DNA from: Paenalcaligenes sp035302345
GTDB lineage: Bacteria; Pseudomonadota; Gammaproteobacteria; Burkholderiales; Burkholderiaceae_B
NCBI GenBank assembly: GCA_035302345.1
Contig: DATGSS010000057.1
Coordinates: forward strand, 1-53,361
DNA: 53,361 nt
Direction: 5' to 3'
The notes beneath the pieces were generated by a model. That model did not search any database. It was not told the DNA's origin and was given only the letters and a program-made list of their open reading frames with translations. The number at the start of each line of letters is the position of its first letter. Positions within the stretch are counted from its first letter, which is position 1. The position numbers and the translations under genes are program-made. This document shows positions 14,361-22,668 of this stretch, piece after piece.

Positions 14361-15800
14361 ATGACAGCATCAGATAAAGGGCAAGAACTAAATCAAGGTC
14401 AGGCCACGCCTGCGCAAACGAGCTACGATCCTGGTTATGATCCGATACTCGATGCCAACCCGGGTGTGGGCACCGATTACGCGCCGACCTACTGGATCGG
14501 CACTGCGGGTGCTCCTCCCGAGGATGACGGCCCAATTACCCACGATGTTGAAGTGGATGTTGCCATTATTGGTGCTGGCTTTACTGGTCTGACAACAGCG
14601 ATCTATTTGGCCCAGGAGCACGGCATCAAAGCCACTGTGCTAGAAGCTAATCGTACTGCGTGGGGCTGCAGCACCCGCAACGGCGGACAGGCACAATGTG
14701 CATCTGGGCGCCTCAAGCGCTCGCAATGGATACAGCGCTGGGGCTTGGATGTTGCGCTCAAAATGCACCAAGAATGCGTTGAGGGCATGGAGAATTTTAA
14801 AGAATTAATCAAAGATATCGACTGCGACCCGCAGCCTGGTGGGCACCTGTATATCGCCCACAGAGCACGGGTCATGCCCGAACTTGAAAAAGAGGCCGAG
14901 CTCCTGCGCAATACCTTTGGTTATAACGCACGTATTTTAGATAAAGATACCGTGCGTAACGAATGGGTGAATGACCATGAAGCCCACGGTGCGATGCACG
15001 AGCCCGAAGGGATCGGTATTCACGCTGGTAAATTGGCTTTTGGGTATCTGCGTAAAGCACGTGCCTTAGGGGCTACCGTCCATCCTTCTAGTGCCGTGCT
15101 AGGCTGGGAGACCCGCGGTGGATCGCACTATTTGCGTACACCTGGCGGTGTTGTCAAAGCCAAAGCAGTGGGTGTGGCGACAGGTGGTTATACCTCTAAT
15201 AGCCTACACAAAGAATTCAAAAATAGATTAATGCCTATTTTGTCGAACTCTATTGTCACTCGTCCATTGACTGACGATGAGATCGAGGCGTGCAAATTTC
15301 ACACCCGTCAAATTTTGACCGATACGCGTGTCCTAAGACACTACTATCGACTATTGCCTGATAATCGTTTGCAGATTGGTAGCCGCAGTGCAATCACAGG
15401 CAGACATGCTCCAGAGCAACAGTACGAAGACCTTTTACGTGCTGGCATGCATCGCAAATTTCCTGCATTAAAAGGCATCGAACTGGAATACTCCTGGTGG
15501 GGTTGGGTAGACGTCAGCCATGACATGATGCCGCGTATCGTGCAACCAGATCCTAACCAAAGCATTTATTACGCTATGGGTTATGGGGGCAACGGGGTGA
15601 TGTATTCTGCGCAGGCGGGTAAACGCATGGCTGAATGGATAGCAGGTCAGGGTCATAAGTTAGACTTGCCTATTTTCGAAGGGCGCTTGCCTTATCCTAA
15701 TGTTATGAATGCCATTGAATCCCCCATCTTTGCGCCGTTCCGCCGCATAGGTCAGCGTTTCTTGTATCGCTGGTATCACCTCAAGGATGAAGTTTTTTAA
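14361..15800 (+). CDS. tauY: FAD-dependent oxidoreductase, probable taurine dehydrogenase large subunit TauY
   Basis: This 479-residue DAO-superfamily flavoprotein has the Rossmann dinucleotide motif GAGFTG at 71-76 with a conserved acidic residue (VLEANR) at the end of strand 2, then STRNGGQAQC. The C-terminal FAD motif region is MGYGGNGVMYSAQAGKRMAEWI. The family includes gamma-glutamylputrescine oxidases. Taurine dehydrogenase oxidatively deaminates taurine to sulfoacetaldehyde and ammonium, passing electrons to a carrier such as cytochrome c. Position after tauX in the xsc operon supports TauY over a generic amine oxidase. The roughly 60-residue N-terminal extension before the FAD fold (APTYW) is notable. 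No taurine:pyruvate aminotransferase is present in the window. Confidence 0.85.
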   Translation: MTASDKGQELNQGQATPAQTSYDPGYDPILDANPGVGTDYAPTYWIGTAGAPPEDDGPITHDVEVDVAIIGAGFTGLTTAIYLAQEHGIKATVLEANRTAWGCSTRNGGQAQCASGRLKRSQWIQRWGLDVALKMHQECVEGMENFKELIKDIDCDPQPGGHLYIAHRARVMPELEKEAELLRNTFGYNARILDKDTVRNEWVNDHEAHGAMHEPEGIGIHAGKLAFGYLRKARALGATVHPSSAVLGWETRGGSHYLRTPGGVVKAKAVGVATGGYTSNSLHKEFKNRLMPILSNSIVTRPLTDDEIEACKFHTRQILTDTRVLRHYYRLLPDNRLQIGSRSAITGRHAPEQQYEDLLRAGMHRKFPALKGIELEYSWWGWVDVSHDMMPRIVQPDPNQSIYYAMGYGGNGVMYSAQAGKRMAEWIAGQGHKLDLPIFEGRLPYPNVMNAIESPIFAPFRRIGQRFLYRWYHLKDEVF

Positions 15801-15853
15801 TTTTAGTGTTCTTTAATGTCGTTGCTATCCGACATTTGATTGACCTCCAATTT

Positions 15854-15882
15854 GCCCATCGCTTTTGTGATGGGCTTTTTTT
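15854..15882 (+). terminator. Intrinsic terminator of the xsc-tauY operon
   Basis: The 7-bp stem GCCCATC/GATGGGC (15854-15860 and 15869-15875) is followed directly by a run of seven T. It lies 54 bp after the tauY stop and ends the taurine operon. Confidence 0.88.
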
Positions 15883-16139
15883 GCTCTCTATCGGTCTGTG
15901 AGCGCTGCTTATCGCTCTGCGAGAGTTATTCTCTCAATGTCTCGCTGTCGCTCGAAACATTTCTAAAATAGCTCTCTCCGACTGTTTTGGAGTGCTGGCT
16001 GCTGTAGAGGTTTGTTTCTGTCGCAGTGAGCCTCTGTGTGCCGCTCTGCAGGATTTGTTTTTTGATATCTCGCTTCGCTCGGAACATCTGCAAAACAATT
16101 CCTTTCGTGCGTTTTTAATAGGTAGTTTTTTGGGGTGTT
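15883..16139. other. Gene-free spacer with imperfect direct repeat and G+T-rich + strand
   Basis: No convincing gene is seen in this spacer between the tauY terminator and the AsnC gene. Two related segments of about 30 bp, near 15941-15971 and 16068-16098, share TCTCGCT, CGCTCG and AACAT blocks in the same order and orientation. Other TCGCTCT-type words recur between them. This may be a decayed intergenic repeat element. Confidence 0.45.
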
Positions 16140-16595
16140 TTACATGAGGGGTAGTTGGGGTTGGTTTTTGATTTCTCTTAAGACTACGATGGTGCGGGTT
16201 TGGCGTACGGCGGGTAGGTTAAAAAAGAATCTATGTAGAAATCGGTCGTATTGTTCTGGGTCGGGGACGACTATTTTGAGTAGGAAGTCTGCGTCTCCGG
16301 TGACTGCGTAGCAGGCGACTATTTCCGGTGCGTCCATGACTGCTTGTATAAAGTTTTCTACTCGGTTGGATGAGTGCCGGTCTAGGCTAATTTGTGCAAA
16401 CATGCAGCTTTGCAGTCCGACTAAGGTTCTATCTACGGCGGCGTGGTAACCGGTGATGATCTTTTTTTCTTCTAGGTTTTTGATGCGTCTCCATACGGGG
16501 GCGACTGATAGCCCTACTTGGTCGGATACTTGTTGTACGGATGCTTTGGCGTTGTTTTGCAAAGATTTCAAAATTTTTAAATCAATCTTATCCAT
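16140..16595 (-). CDS. Lrp/AsnC-family transcriptional regulator
   Basis: This 151-residue protein has an N-terminal AsnC helix-turn-helix (MDKIDLKILKSLQNNAKASV, VSDQVGLSVAPVWRRIKNLE) and a C-terminal RAM ligand-binding domain (PEIVACYAVTGDADFLLKIVVPD). Lrp-type proteins respond to amino acids and often control divergent genes. This one faces the indolepyruvate oxidoreductase across 108 bp, a pairing that fits regulation by aromatic or branched-chain amino acids. A run of CCTCC-complement (GGAGG on the coding strand) precedes the start. Codons of this gene are unusually rich in A and C, mirroring the G+T-rich + strand in this region. Confidence 0.94.
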   Translation of the reverse strand: MDKIDLKILKSLQNNAKASVQQVSDQVGLSVAPVWRRIKNLEEKKIITGYHAAVDRTLVGLQSCMFAQISLDRHSSNRVENFIQAVMDAPEIVACYAVTGDADFLLKIVVPDPEQYDRFLHRFFFNLPAVRQTRTIVVLREIKNQPQLPLM

Positions 16596-16703
16596 ATTTC
16601 CTCCTTTAGCAAATGTTTATTCTATTTATTAGGGATTTTACGCAATAAAAAGGAAAAAAAATAGCGCGCCGTTAGACGTATGATGGATCTAAAGGAGGTT
16701 GTT

Positions 16704-19700
16704 ATGCGTCATTCGGTTAATTTAGAGTATGAATTAGATCAAAATATACTGGCTGATTCGGGGCGCATTTTCCTTACGGGTACTCAGGCGCTGTTGCGTA
16801 TGTTATTGAGTCAATCCCAGCGTGATAAGGCGCAGGGGCTCAATACTGCTGGATTTGTTTCTGGTTATCGGGGTTCCCCTTTAGGTGGTGTTGATGCTAC
16901 TTTGTGGCGCCATGAACAAGAATTACAAGCAGCCAATATCCGTTTTCAGCCTGCTATTAATGAGGATTTGGCTGCGACTATGTTGATGGGGACGCAGCAG
17001 TTGGATACGCATCCTGATAAGGATGTCGATGGTGTGTTTGGTATGTGGTATGGCAAGGGCCCCGGGGTGGATCGTTCGGGGGATGCTTTGTTGCATGGTC
17101 ATGCTGCTGGGGCCAGTCATTATGGTGGGGTTTTGGTGGTGGTTGGGGATGATCACGCTGGGGTGTCTTCTTCTGTGCCTCATGGCAGTGAGCAGGCTTT
17201 GCGCCATTTGCGTATGCCTGTTGTCCATCCTTCTTCTGTCCAAGAGTACGAGTATTTTGGTTTATGGGGCTGGGCGTTGTCACGTTATTCGGGGGCGTGG
17301 GTGGCGTTTAAGGCGATTACCGAGACGGTTGAGAGTGGTCGCAGTTTTGAGATTCCGCCGTTGCCACAGTTTTCCAATTTAGATGCGCCGTCACAGCATG
17401 CGCGTAGCTATGATGCGCGTCCTTTTTTGACGCCCGAGATCGAGCAAAATATCGAGTCACGTTTGCGGGCTATTGAGGAGTTCGCGCGTGCTTATCCTTT
17501 GGATCGTGTTTTGGACCCGGCGCCGGGTGCGCGTTTGGGGGTTGTCAGTAGTGGTAAGGCTACGTTAGATGCGTTGCAGGCTCTGGAGGATTTGGCTTTA
17601 GAGTATGGGGTGCAGTTTCCTGCTATACGTCATTACAAGGTAGGGCTGGTTTGGCCGTTAGAAGCGCAGGGGTTATTAGATTTTGTTGAAGGTTTGGATC
17701 ATGTTTTAGTGGTCGAAGAGAAGGGCGATTTTATTGAGGCTCAGCTCAAAAGCTTGCTTTATGGTCGTGTTTGTCAGCCTTCTATTGTAGGTAAAAGGGA
17801 TTTTGACCAAGCGGCTTTGATTCCTTCTTCTGGGCAGTTGAGTCCTTCTATAGTCAAGCGTGCTTTATTGCGCTGGCTAGAGCATTGTGATGATGGTTTT
17901 TCAGTGCAAACTGATGCTGTACAGCAATCAATTGTGAAGCCGACGGTCAGGCCATTGCATAGTTTTGGGTTGACGCGCCGTCCTTATTTTTGTTCTGGTT
18001 GTCCGCATAGTACTTCTACTCGTGTTCCCGAGGGTAGTCAGGCGTTGGCTGGGGTGGGTTGCCATTACATGGCGGCTTGGATGGATCGTAATACGCAGGG
18101 GCTTACTCAAATGGGGGGTGAGGGGGCGGATTGGATCGGTGCTTCGGCTTTTATGCAAGGTGCGCATATTTTCCAAAATATGGGCGAGGGGACGTATTTT
18201 CATTCGGGTTATTTGTCTATTCGTCAGGCGGTGGCTGCCGGGGCCAATATTACGTATAAGATTTTGTTCAATGATGCTGTTGCCATGACCGGCGGGCAGC
18301 CTGTGGATGGGCCAATTTCAGTTCCGCGTATTTGTCAGCAGGTGATCGGGGAGGGCGTGGCCAAGGTTGTTGTTACTACGGATGAGCCCGAGCGCTATAA
18401 GAATATCGAGTTGCCTAGTGGTATTCAGGTGCATCATCGCCGCGAGTTAGATTCATTACAGCGCGATTTGCGCGAGATTCCCGGAGTAACTGTTTTAATT
18501 CATGATCAGACTTGTGCTGCTGAAAAGCGGCGCCGGCGCAAGAAGAATCAATTCCCCGATCCCGCGCGACGCATTTATATTCATCCCGAGATTTGTGAGG
18601 GTTGTGGGGATTGTGGTGTGCAATCTAATTGTTTGTCGGTGGTGCCTTTAGAGACTGAGTTAGGTCGTAAACGCGCCATTGATCAATCTAGCTGTAATAA
18701 AGATTACAGTTGTGTCGAAGGATTTTGCCCAAGTTTTATATCAGTTTTAGATGCTGAGCCCCGTAAGGCGGTGGGTATGGATACGCCTACGTTACAGCGT
18801 CATTTGGATAGTGCTTTACAGCATGCTGCTGCGCCTGAAATTTCGTCGACTGATTGTAATTTAATCGTTGCTGGTATCGGTGGTACAGGGGTTGTGACTA
18901 TCGGCGCGATTGTAGCGATGGCTGCTCATTTAGAATATCGGGCTTCCTCTGTGCTGGATATTACTGGGTTGGCGCAAAAGGGCGGGACTGTTATTAGTCA
19001 TGTGCGTTTAAGTGCAGGTGATGAATTAGTCGGGCCTGTGCGTATTGACGAGCAACAAGCTGATGTGGCTATTTGGTGCGATAGTGTTGCGGCGACAAAT
19101 CCTGATGCAGCACGTAGTGTGCGGCCTGGTCATACACAGGTGTTTATTAATAATTATCTGGCACCAACTGCCGAGTTTACAGCACAGCCTGATGTGAACA
19201 TGCCGCGTCAGGCATTGGTGGAGCAACTTAGTGACCATGCTGGCGAAGAGCAGAGTCGCTCTTTAGATGCTTATCATTTGGCGGAGCGTTTATTAGGCGA
19301 CAGTATTCTTTCCAATATGCTGATGTTGGGTGTCGCCTGGCAACGTGGAGCGATTCCATTGCAGTATGAGGCCATCGAGCGTGCGATCGAGCTTAATGGG
19401 GTTGCGGTGCAGGCTAATAAGTTGGCTTTTCAGGTAGGGCGTGTATGGGCTCATGACCCTCAGGTATTAGAGGCATTGCTAGAGCCTGCAACACAGTCCA
19501 TGGCTGCGACAGGTCTGCGTCCGGAAACGGTTCAGTCTGCGTTAGACTTGTATGTGCCGCGTTTGGTGGCATATCAAAATTCAGCCTATGCAGAACGTTT
19601 TCGTACGTTGATTAAAACCCTCGAGGAGGCTGAACAACGTATTAAACCCCAAGCTCAAGAGCTCACTGTGCAGGCTGCACATAGTTTGTATAAACTGATG

Positions 19701-20189
19701 GCCTATAAGGATGAATATGAGGTTGCGCGGCTTTTCTCTGCCTCATCATTTATGGATTCATTGCAAGAGCAGTTTGAAGATGGCTTTACACTCAATCTGC
19801 ATTTGGCACCGCCGTTCATTACACGATTAGGTAGTGATGGTCGCCCGCAAAAACGTCGTATTGGGCCTTGGGTATTACGATTGATGCCTTGGTTAGCACG
19901 CGCCAAGTTTCTTCGCGGGACGGTGTTGGATATATTTGGGTATCAGGCTGAGCGTCAGATGGAGCGCACTTTACGCGATGAGTTCATTGCGCAAATACGG
20001 AAAATCACGGAATGCCTAACCGAGGACAACTATGAATATAAGCTGCAATTAGTTCGTTTGCCCCAAGATATCCGTGGTTTTGGACCGGTCAAAGAGGCTG
20101 CAGTTGAGCGCTATCGCGCGCGTCAACACGAATTATTGCAAAGCGAGCAGGACGGCGGCGACTGGCTAGGGGTCGAGCAACCTGCGTAA
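16704..20189 (+). CDS. Indolepyruvate ferredoxin oxidoreductase, fused alpha-beta type
   Basis: This 1161-residue enzyme is a single-chain 2-oxoacid:acceptor oxidoreductase that decarboxylates aryl or branched 2-oxoacids to acyl-CoA. The N-terminal domain starts with FLTGTQALLRML and holds GYRGSPLGG. The ThDP-binding half shows CSGCPHSTSTRVPEG, GVGCHY and MGGEGADWIG, with NDAVAMTGGQP further on. A Cys-rich Fe-S region with CEGCGDCG begins near residue 632, and the gamma domain begins at GIGGTGVVTIG near residue 733. I chose ATG at 16704 because AAAGGAGG precedes it; an ATG at 16680 lies upstream of that site. Roles in phenylalanine, tyrosine, tryptophan or leucine breakdown are typical. Codon use in the first two thirds is strongly G+T biased. 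Confidence 0.93.
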   Translation: MRHSVNLEYELDQNILADSGRIFLTGTQALLRMLLSQSQRDKAQGLNTAGFVSGYRGSPLGGVDATLWRHEQELQAANIRFQPAINEDLAATMLMGTQQLDTHPDKDVDGVFGMWYGKGPGVDRSGDALLHGHAAGASHYGGVLVVVGDDHAGVSSSVPHGSEQALRHLRMPVVHPSSVQEYEYFGLWGWALSRYSGAWVAFKAITETVESGRSFEIPPLPQFSNLDAPSQHARSYDARPFLTPEIEQNIESRLRAIEEFARAYPLDRVLDPAPGARLGVVSSGKATLDALQALEDLALEYGVQFPAIRHYKVGLVWPLEAQGLLDFVEGLDHVLVVEEKGDFIEAQLKSLLYGRVCQPSIVGKRDFDQAALIPSSGQLSPSIVKRALLRWLEHCDDGFSVQTDAVQQSIVKPTVRPLHSFGLTRRPYFCSGCPHSTSTRVPEGSQALAGVGCHYMAAWMDRNTQGLTQMGGEGADWIGASAFMQGAHIFQNMGEGTYFHSGYLSIRQAVAAGANITYKILFNDAVAMTGGQPVDGPISVPRICQQVIGEGVAKVVVTTDEPERYKNIELPSGIQVHHRRELDSLQRDLREIPGVTVLIHDQTCAAEKRRRRKKNQFPDPARRIYIHPEICEGCGDCGVQSNCLSVVPLETELGRKRAIDQSSCNKDYSCVEGFCPSFISVLDAEPRKAVGMDTPTLQRHLDSALQHAAAPEISSTDCNLIVAGIGGTGVVTIGAIVAMAAHLEYRASSVLDITGLAQKGGTVISHVRLSAGDELVGPVRIDEQQADVAIWCDSVAATNPDAARSVRPGHTQVFINNYLAPTAEFTAQPDVNMPRQALVEQLSDHAGEEQSRSLDAYHLAERLLGDSILSNMLMLGVAWQRGAIPLQYEAIERAIELNGVAVQANKLAFQVGRVWAHDPQVLEALLEPATQSMAATGLRPETVQSALDLYVPRLVAYQNSAYAERFRTLIKTLEEAEQRIKPQAQELTVQAAHSLYKLMAYKDEYEVARLFSASSFMDSLQEQFEDGFTLNLHLAPPFITRLGSDGRPQKRRIGPWVLRLMPWLARAKFLRGTVLDIFGYQAERQMERTLRDEFIAQIRKITECLTEDNYEYKLQLVRLPQDIRGFGPVKEAAVERYRARQHELLQSEQDGGDWLGVEQPA

Positions 20190-20244
20190 TTATTGTTTTT
20201 GCCTACCGCGTGTAGCGGTGTGTAGCGCATAGTCAGTTGTATAT

Positions 20245-20277
20245 ACAAGGGCTTAGTATTAATTACTAAGCCCTTGT
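20245..20277. terminator. Intrinsic terminator, probably bidirectional
   Basis: A perfect 14-bp stem (20245-20258 and 20264-20277, loop TTAAT) lies between the convergent ior and M20 amidohydrolase genes, and TCCTTTTC follows on the + strand. The T-tract is imperfect, but the position and stem length make termination likely. Confidence 0.8.
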
Positions 20278-20289
20278 TCCTTTTCAGGG

Positions 20290-21459
20290 TTAAGCTGGAC
20301 AGAATTGTTTAACCAGCGTTATCCAATAAGAAGCCCCTAGGCTCAGGGCGTTATCATTAAAGTCGTAATAGGGGTTATGGACGTTGGCTTCATCACCTGT
20401 TTCTGATGTTCCCATGACAATATAAGCTCCGGGGCAGGCCTGTTGCATAAAGCCAAAATCTTCTGAACCCATTCTTTGCGGGCTGTTTGTGTTGACACGC
20501 TCCTTGCCTGCCACTGTTTGAGCAGCGGCGATGGCGTGCTGGGTAGCCTGCTCTTCATTGACGGTAGCAGGGTAACCTTCGATGTAATCTAGTTGTACGG
20601 TGGCGCCCGTCTGTGTTTGAATGCCTGCGCAGATTTCCTCAAAGCGTTTTTTGGTCTGAGTACGTACATCTTCGGAAAAACAACGGCATGTGCCGCGGAT
20701 AACAACAGTTTCTGGCAGTACGTTCCAGGTGTCTCCACCTCTGAATTCTGTCACGCTCACTACTAAGGGGTTCAAAGGATCGTTGTTTCGGCTAACGATT
20801 TGCTGTAAAGCCAATACGAGCTGAGAGCCAGCGACGATGGCATCAGTGCCGGACTGTGGATAGGCGGCGTGAGCGCCTGTACCGGTTATTTCAATAGCAA
20901 AAAAATCTGATGCGGATAGCATGGGCCCAGAACGGATACCAAAATGGCCAAGAGGCATGCGCGGTGCGTTGTGTAGCCCAAAGACTGCGTCACAGGGGAA
21001 GCGTTCAAACAGGCCCTCTTCGACCATCACTCGGCCACCCCCCTCATTTTCTTCGGCGGGCTGGAAAATAAAATGTACGGTGCCTTTAAAGGGGCGATGT
21101 TCAGTGAGGTAACGGGCTGCTCCTAAGAGCATCGCAGTATGACCATCGTGACCGCAGGCATGCATTTTGCCAGGGATTTTAGAAGCATATGGTTTGTCGG
21201 TCAGTTCGTGGATGTCTAATGCATCCATATCTGCACGCAGGCCGATGGTCGGTCCTGCCCCATTTTTTAGTGTGGCCACCAATCCAGTCTGGGCGATGCC
21301 AGTTTCTACTGGCAGCCCCATATCACGTAGTGTTTCTTCTACTAACTTCGAGGTGCGGACCTCTTCAAATGCGGTTTCTGGATGCGCATGGATGTCTTGG
21401 CGCCATTGTTCCATTTGACGCTCTAATTCTTGTGAAATCAAATTTTGGTTAAAGATCAT
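20290..21459 (-). CDS. M20-family amidohydrolase (hippurate hydrolase-like)
   Basis: This 389-residue metallo-amidohydrolase belongs to the M20D group, which includes hippurate hydrolases, N-acyl-amino-acid deacylases and IAA-amino acid hydrolases. Motifs visible are GLRADMDALDI, HACGHDGHTAMLLG (metal Cys/His), PAEENEGGGRVMVEEG (catalytic Glu pair), GLHNAPRMPLG and MGSEDFGF with the late metal ligand region. It has no signal peptide and is probably cytosolic. It is divergent from a LysR gene that is followed by a solute receptor, suggesting a small uptake and hydrolysis unit for an N-acylated or peptide-like compound. The exact substrate is unknown. Confidence 0.92.
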   Translation of the reverse strand: MIFNQNLISQELERQMEQWRQDIHAHPETAFEEVRTSKLVEETLRDMGLPVETGIAQTGLVATLKNGAGPTIGLRADMDALDIHELTDKPYASKIPGKMHACGHDGHTAMLLGAARYLTEHRPFKGTVHFIFQPAEENEGGGRVMVEEGLFERFPCDAVFGLHNAPRMPLGHFGIRSGPMLSASDFFAIEITGTGAHAAYPQSGTDAIVAGSQLVLALQQIVSRNNDPLNPLVVSVTEFRGGDTWNVLPETVVIRGTCRCFSEDVRTQTKKRFEEICAGIQTQTGATVQLDYIEGYPATVNEEQATQHAIAAAQTVAGKERVNTNSPQRMGSEDFGFMQQACPGAYIVMGTSETGDEANVHNPYYDFNDNALSLGASYWITLVKQFCPA

Positions 21460-21572
21460 TGTGTTGTCTCATCCTTTGTTGCTGTAAGTACTCCCCATTT
21501 TCCCTGATTTTGAGAAAGGGTCCAATGCATTAACCTAAACTGTATTGTTGCAAAATACTCAACGGAGGATCC

Positions 21573-22511
21573 ATGAACAACACTCCAGATACCAAACGTT
21601 TATTCTATTTTCAGCAGGTGGTGCTCAGCGGTTCATTGCGCGCAGCAGCTGAGATGCTGGATGTGGATGCGTCCTCTATTAGCAGAGCTATTTCGCAGCT
21701 AGAGGCAGAAACAGGATTAAAATTGTTGGCCCGCCAAGGACGAGGCGTTATTCCTACTGAAGAGGGGCTTATCCTAGCAAATTATGCTCAGCAGCAAGCT
21801 GAACTAACACGGCAGCTATATCAACGCATTAATGAGCACAAGCTCGCACGCCGTGGGCAAATCGCCTTGGGTTTGGGTGAGGGGATGCTTGATTTATTCT
21901 TTTATCCGGTAATTACACAGTTCATGGCTCAAAATCCTAGTATCAAAATACAATTGGTGGTCGCCGGCTCGCAACAGCTCATAGATGGCTTATTAGAAGA
22001 CCGTTTAGATATGGCATTACTGTATCAAGCAACCCAGGATGTGCGATTACGGCGTCATCATCTTTGGACTTCATCCCCCATACAAACAATAGTGCATAAA
22101 GAGCATCCATTGACAGGCATTCATCGTCCTTTAGTATTGGCTGATTTGTTGCCGTATAAGGGGGCCACTTTACAAAAGCATTTCGGCCTGCGTGAATTTA
22201 TTCGCCAAGCCGAACAAGATGAACGCGTACAGCTGCGTTTTGATTTCGTTACCTCTTCTTATCGGGCTTTGTGGCAGTATGCTTATGCTGAGCTAGGTTA
22301 TATTTTGAGTGGGACCTCATTCGTGCATACTTATCAGCTGCCAAATTTAGTGTTGTTGCCGATGGCTAATCAGATCTTTAATTCATGCGGTATCGAAACC
22401 GTGACCCGTCAAGGGAAATATCTAAGCCCTGCTGCCGTCGCCTTATTAGAGCATCTTAAAAAACAAGTTCCTGCTTACGCCACGGTCCCTGATGCAGCTA
22501 AATTTGCATGA
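21573..22511 (+). CDS. LysR-family transcriptional regulator
   Basis: This 312-residue LysR-type regulator has an N-terminal HTH (RLFYFQQVVLSGSLRAAAEMLDVDASSISRAISQLEAE spans about residues 9-46) and a C-terminal periplasmic-binding-like effector domain. GGAGG-like sequence precedes the ATG at 21573. It is divergent from the M20 amidohydrolase and co-directional with the Bug receptor gene. The usual LysR logic makes both likely targets. The serine-rich recognition helix is typical. Confidence 0.92.
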   Translation: MNNTPDTKRLFYFQQVVLSGSLRAAAEMLDVDASSISRAISQLEAETGLKLLARQGRGVIPTEEGLILANYAQQQAELTRQLYQRINEHKLARRGQIALGLGEGMLDLFFYPVITQFMAQNPSIKIQLVVAGSQQLIDGLLEDRLDMALLYQATQDVRLRRHHLWTSSPIQTIVHKEHPLTGIHRPLVLADLLPYKGATLQKHFGLREFIRQAEQDERVQLRFDFVTSSYRALWQYAYAELGYILSGTSFVHTYQLPNLVLLPMANQIFNSCGIETVTRQGKYLSPAAVALLEHLKKQVPAYATVPDAAKFA

Positions 22512-22562
22512 GAATCATCTATAAATAGGGTATTGTTTTTATCCTCATACTTAGACTCAATC

Positions 22563-22590
22563 AATTGGTGCATTTAATGCATCAATTTTT
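22563..22590 (+). terminator. Probable intrinsic terminator after lysR
   Basis: An 11-bp stem with one G-T wobble (22563-22573 and 22577-22587, loop TTA) ends in TTTTT. It lies 51 bp after the LysR stop and separates it from the receptor gene. The stem is AT-rich, so termination strength is uncertain. Confidence 0.6.
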
Positions 22591-22668
22591 GTCTCTTGCG
22601 ATCATTGTTTGCGGTTTAGGTGCTTTTTATACTCATTAAGAATAATCAGTCAATAAAGGAGACTCGAT

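Noticed and set aside
14361..15800. TauY as ThiO (glycine oxidase) paired with ThiG
   Set aside because: Both are DAO-family flavoproteins, but this one is about 100 residues too long, is preceded by the TauX-like gene and lies in an xsc operon. TauY fits better.
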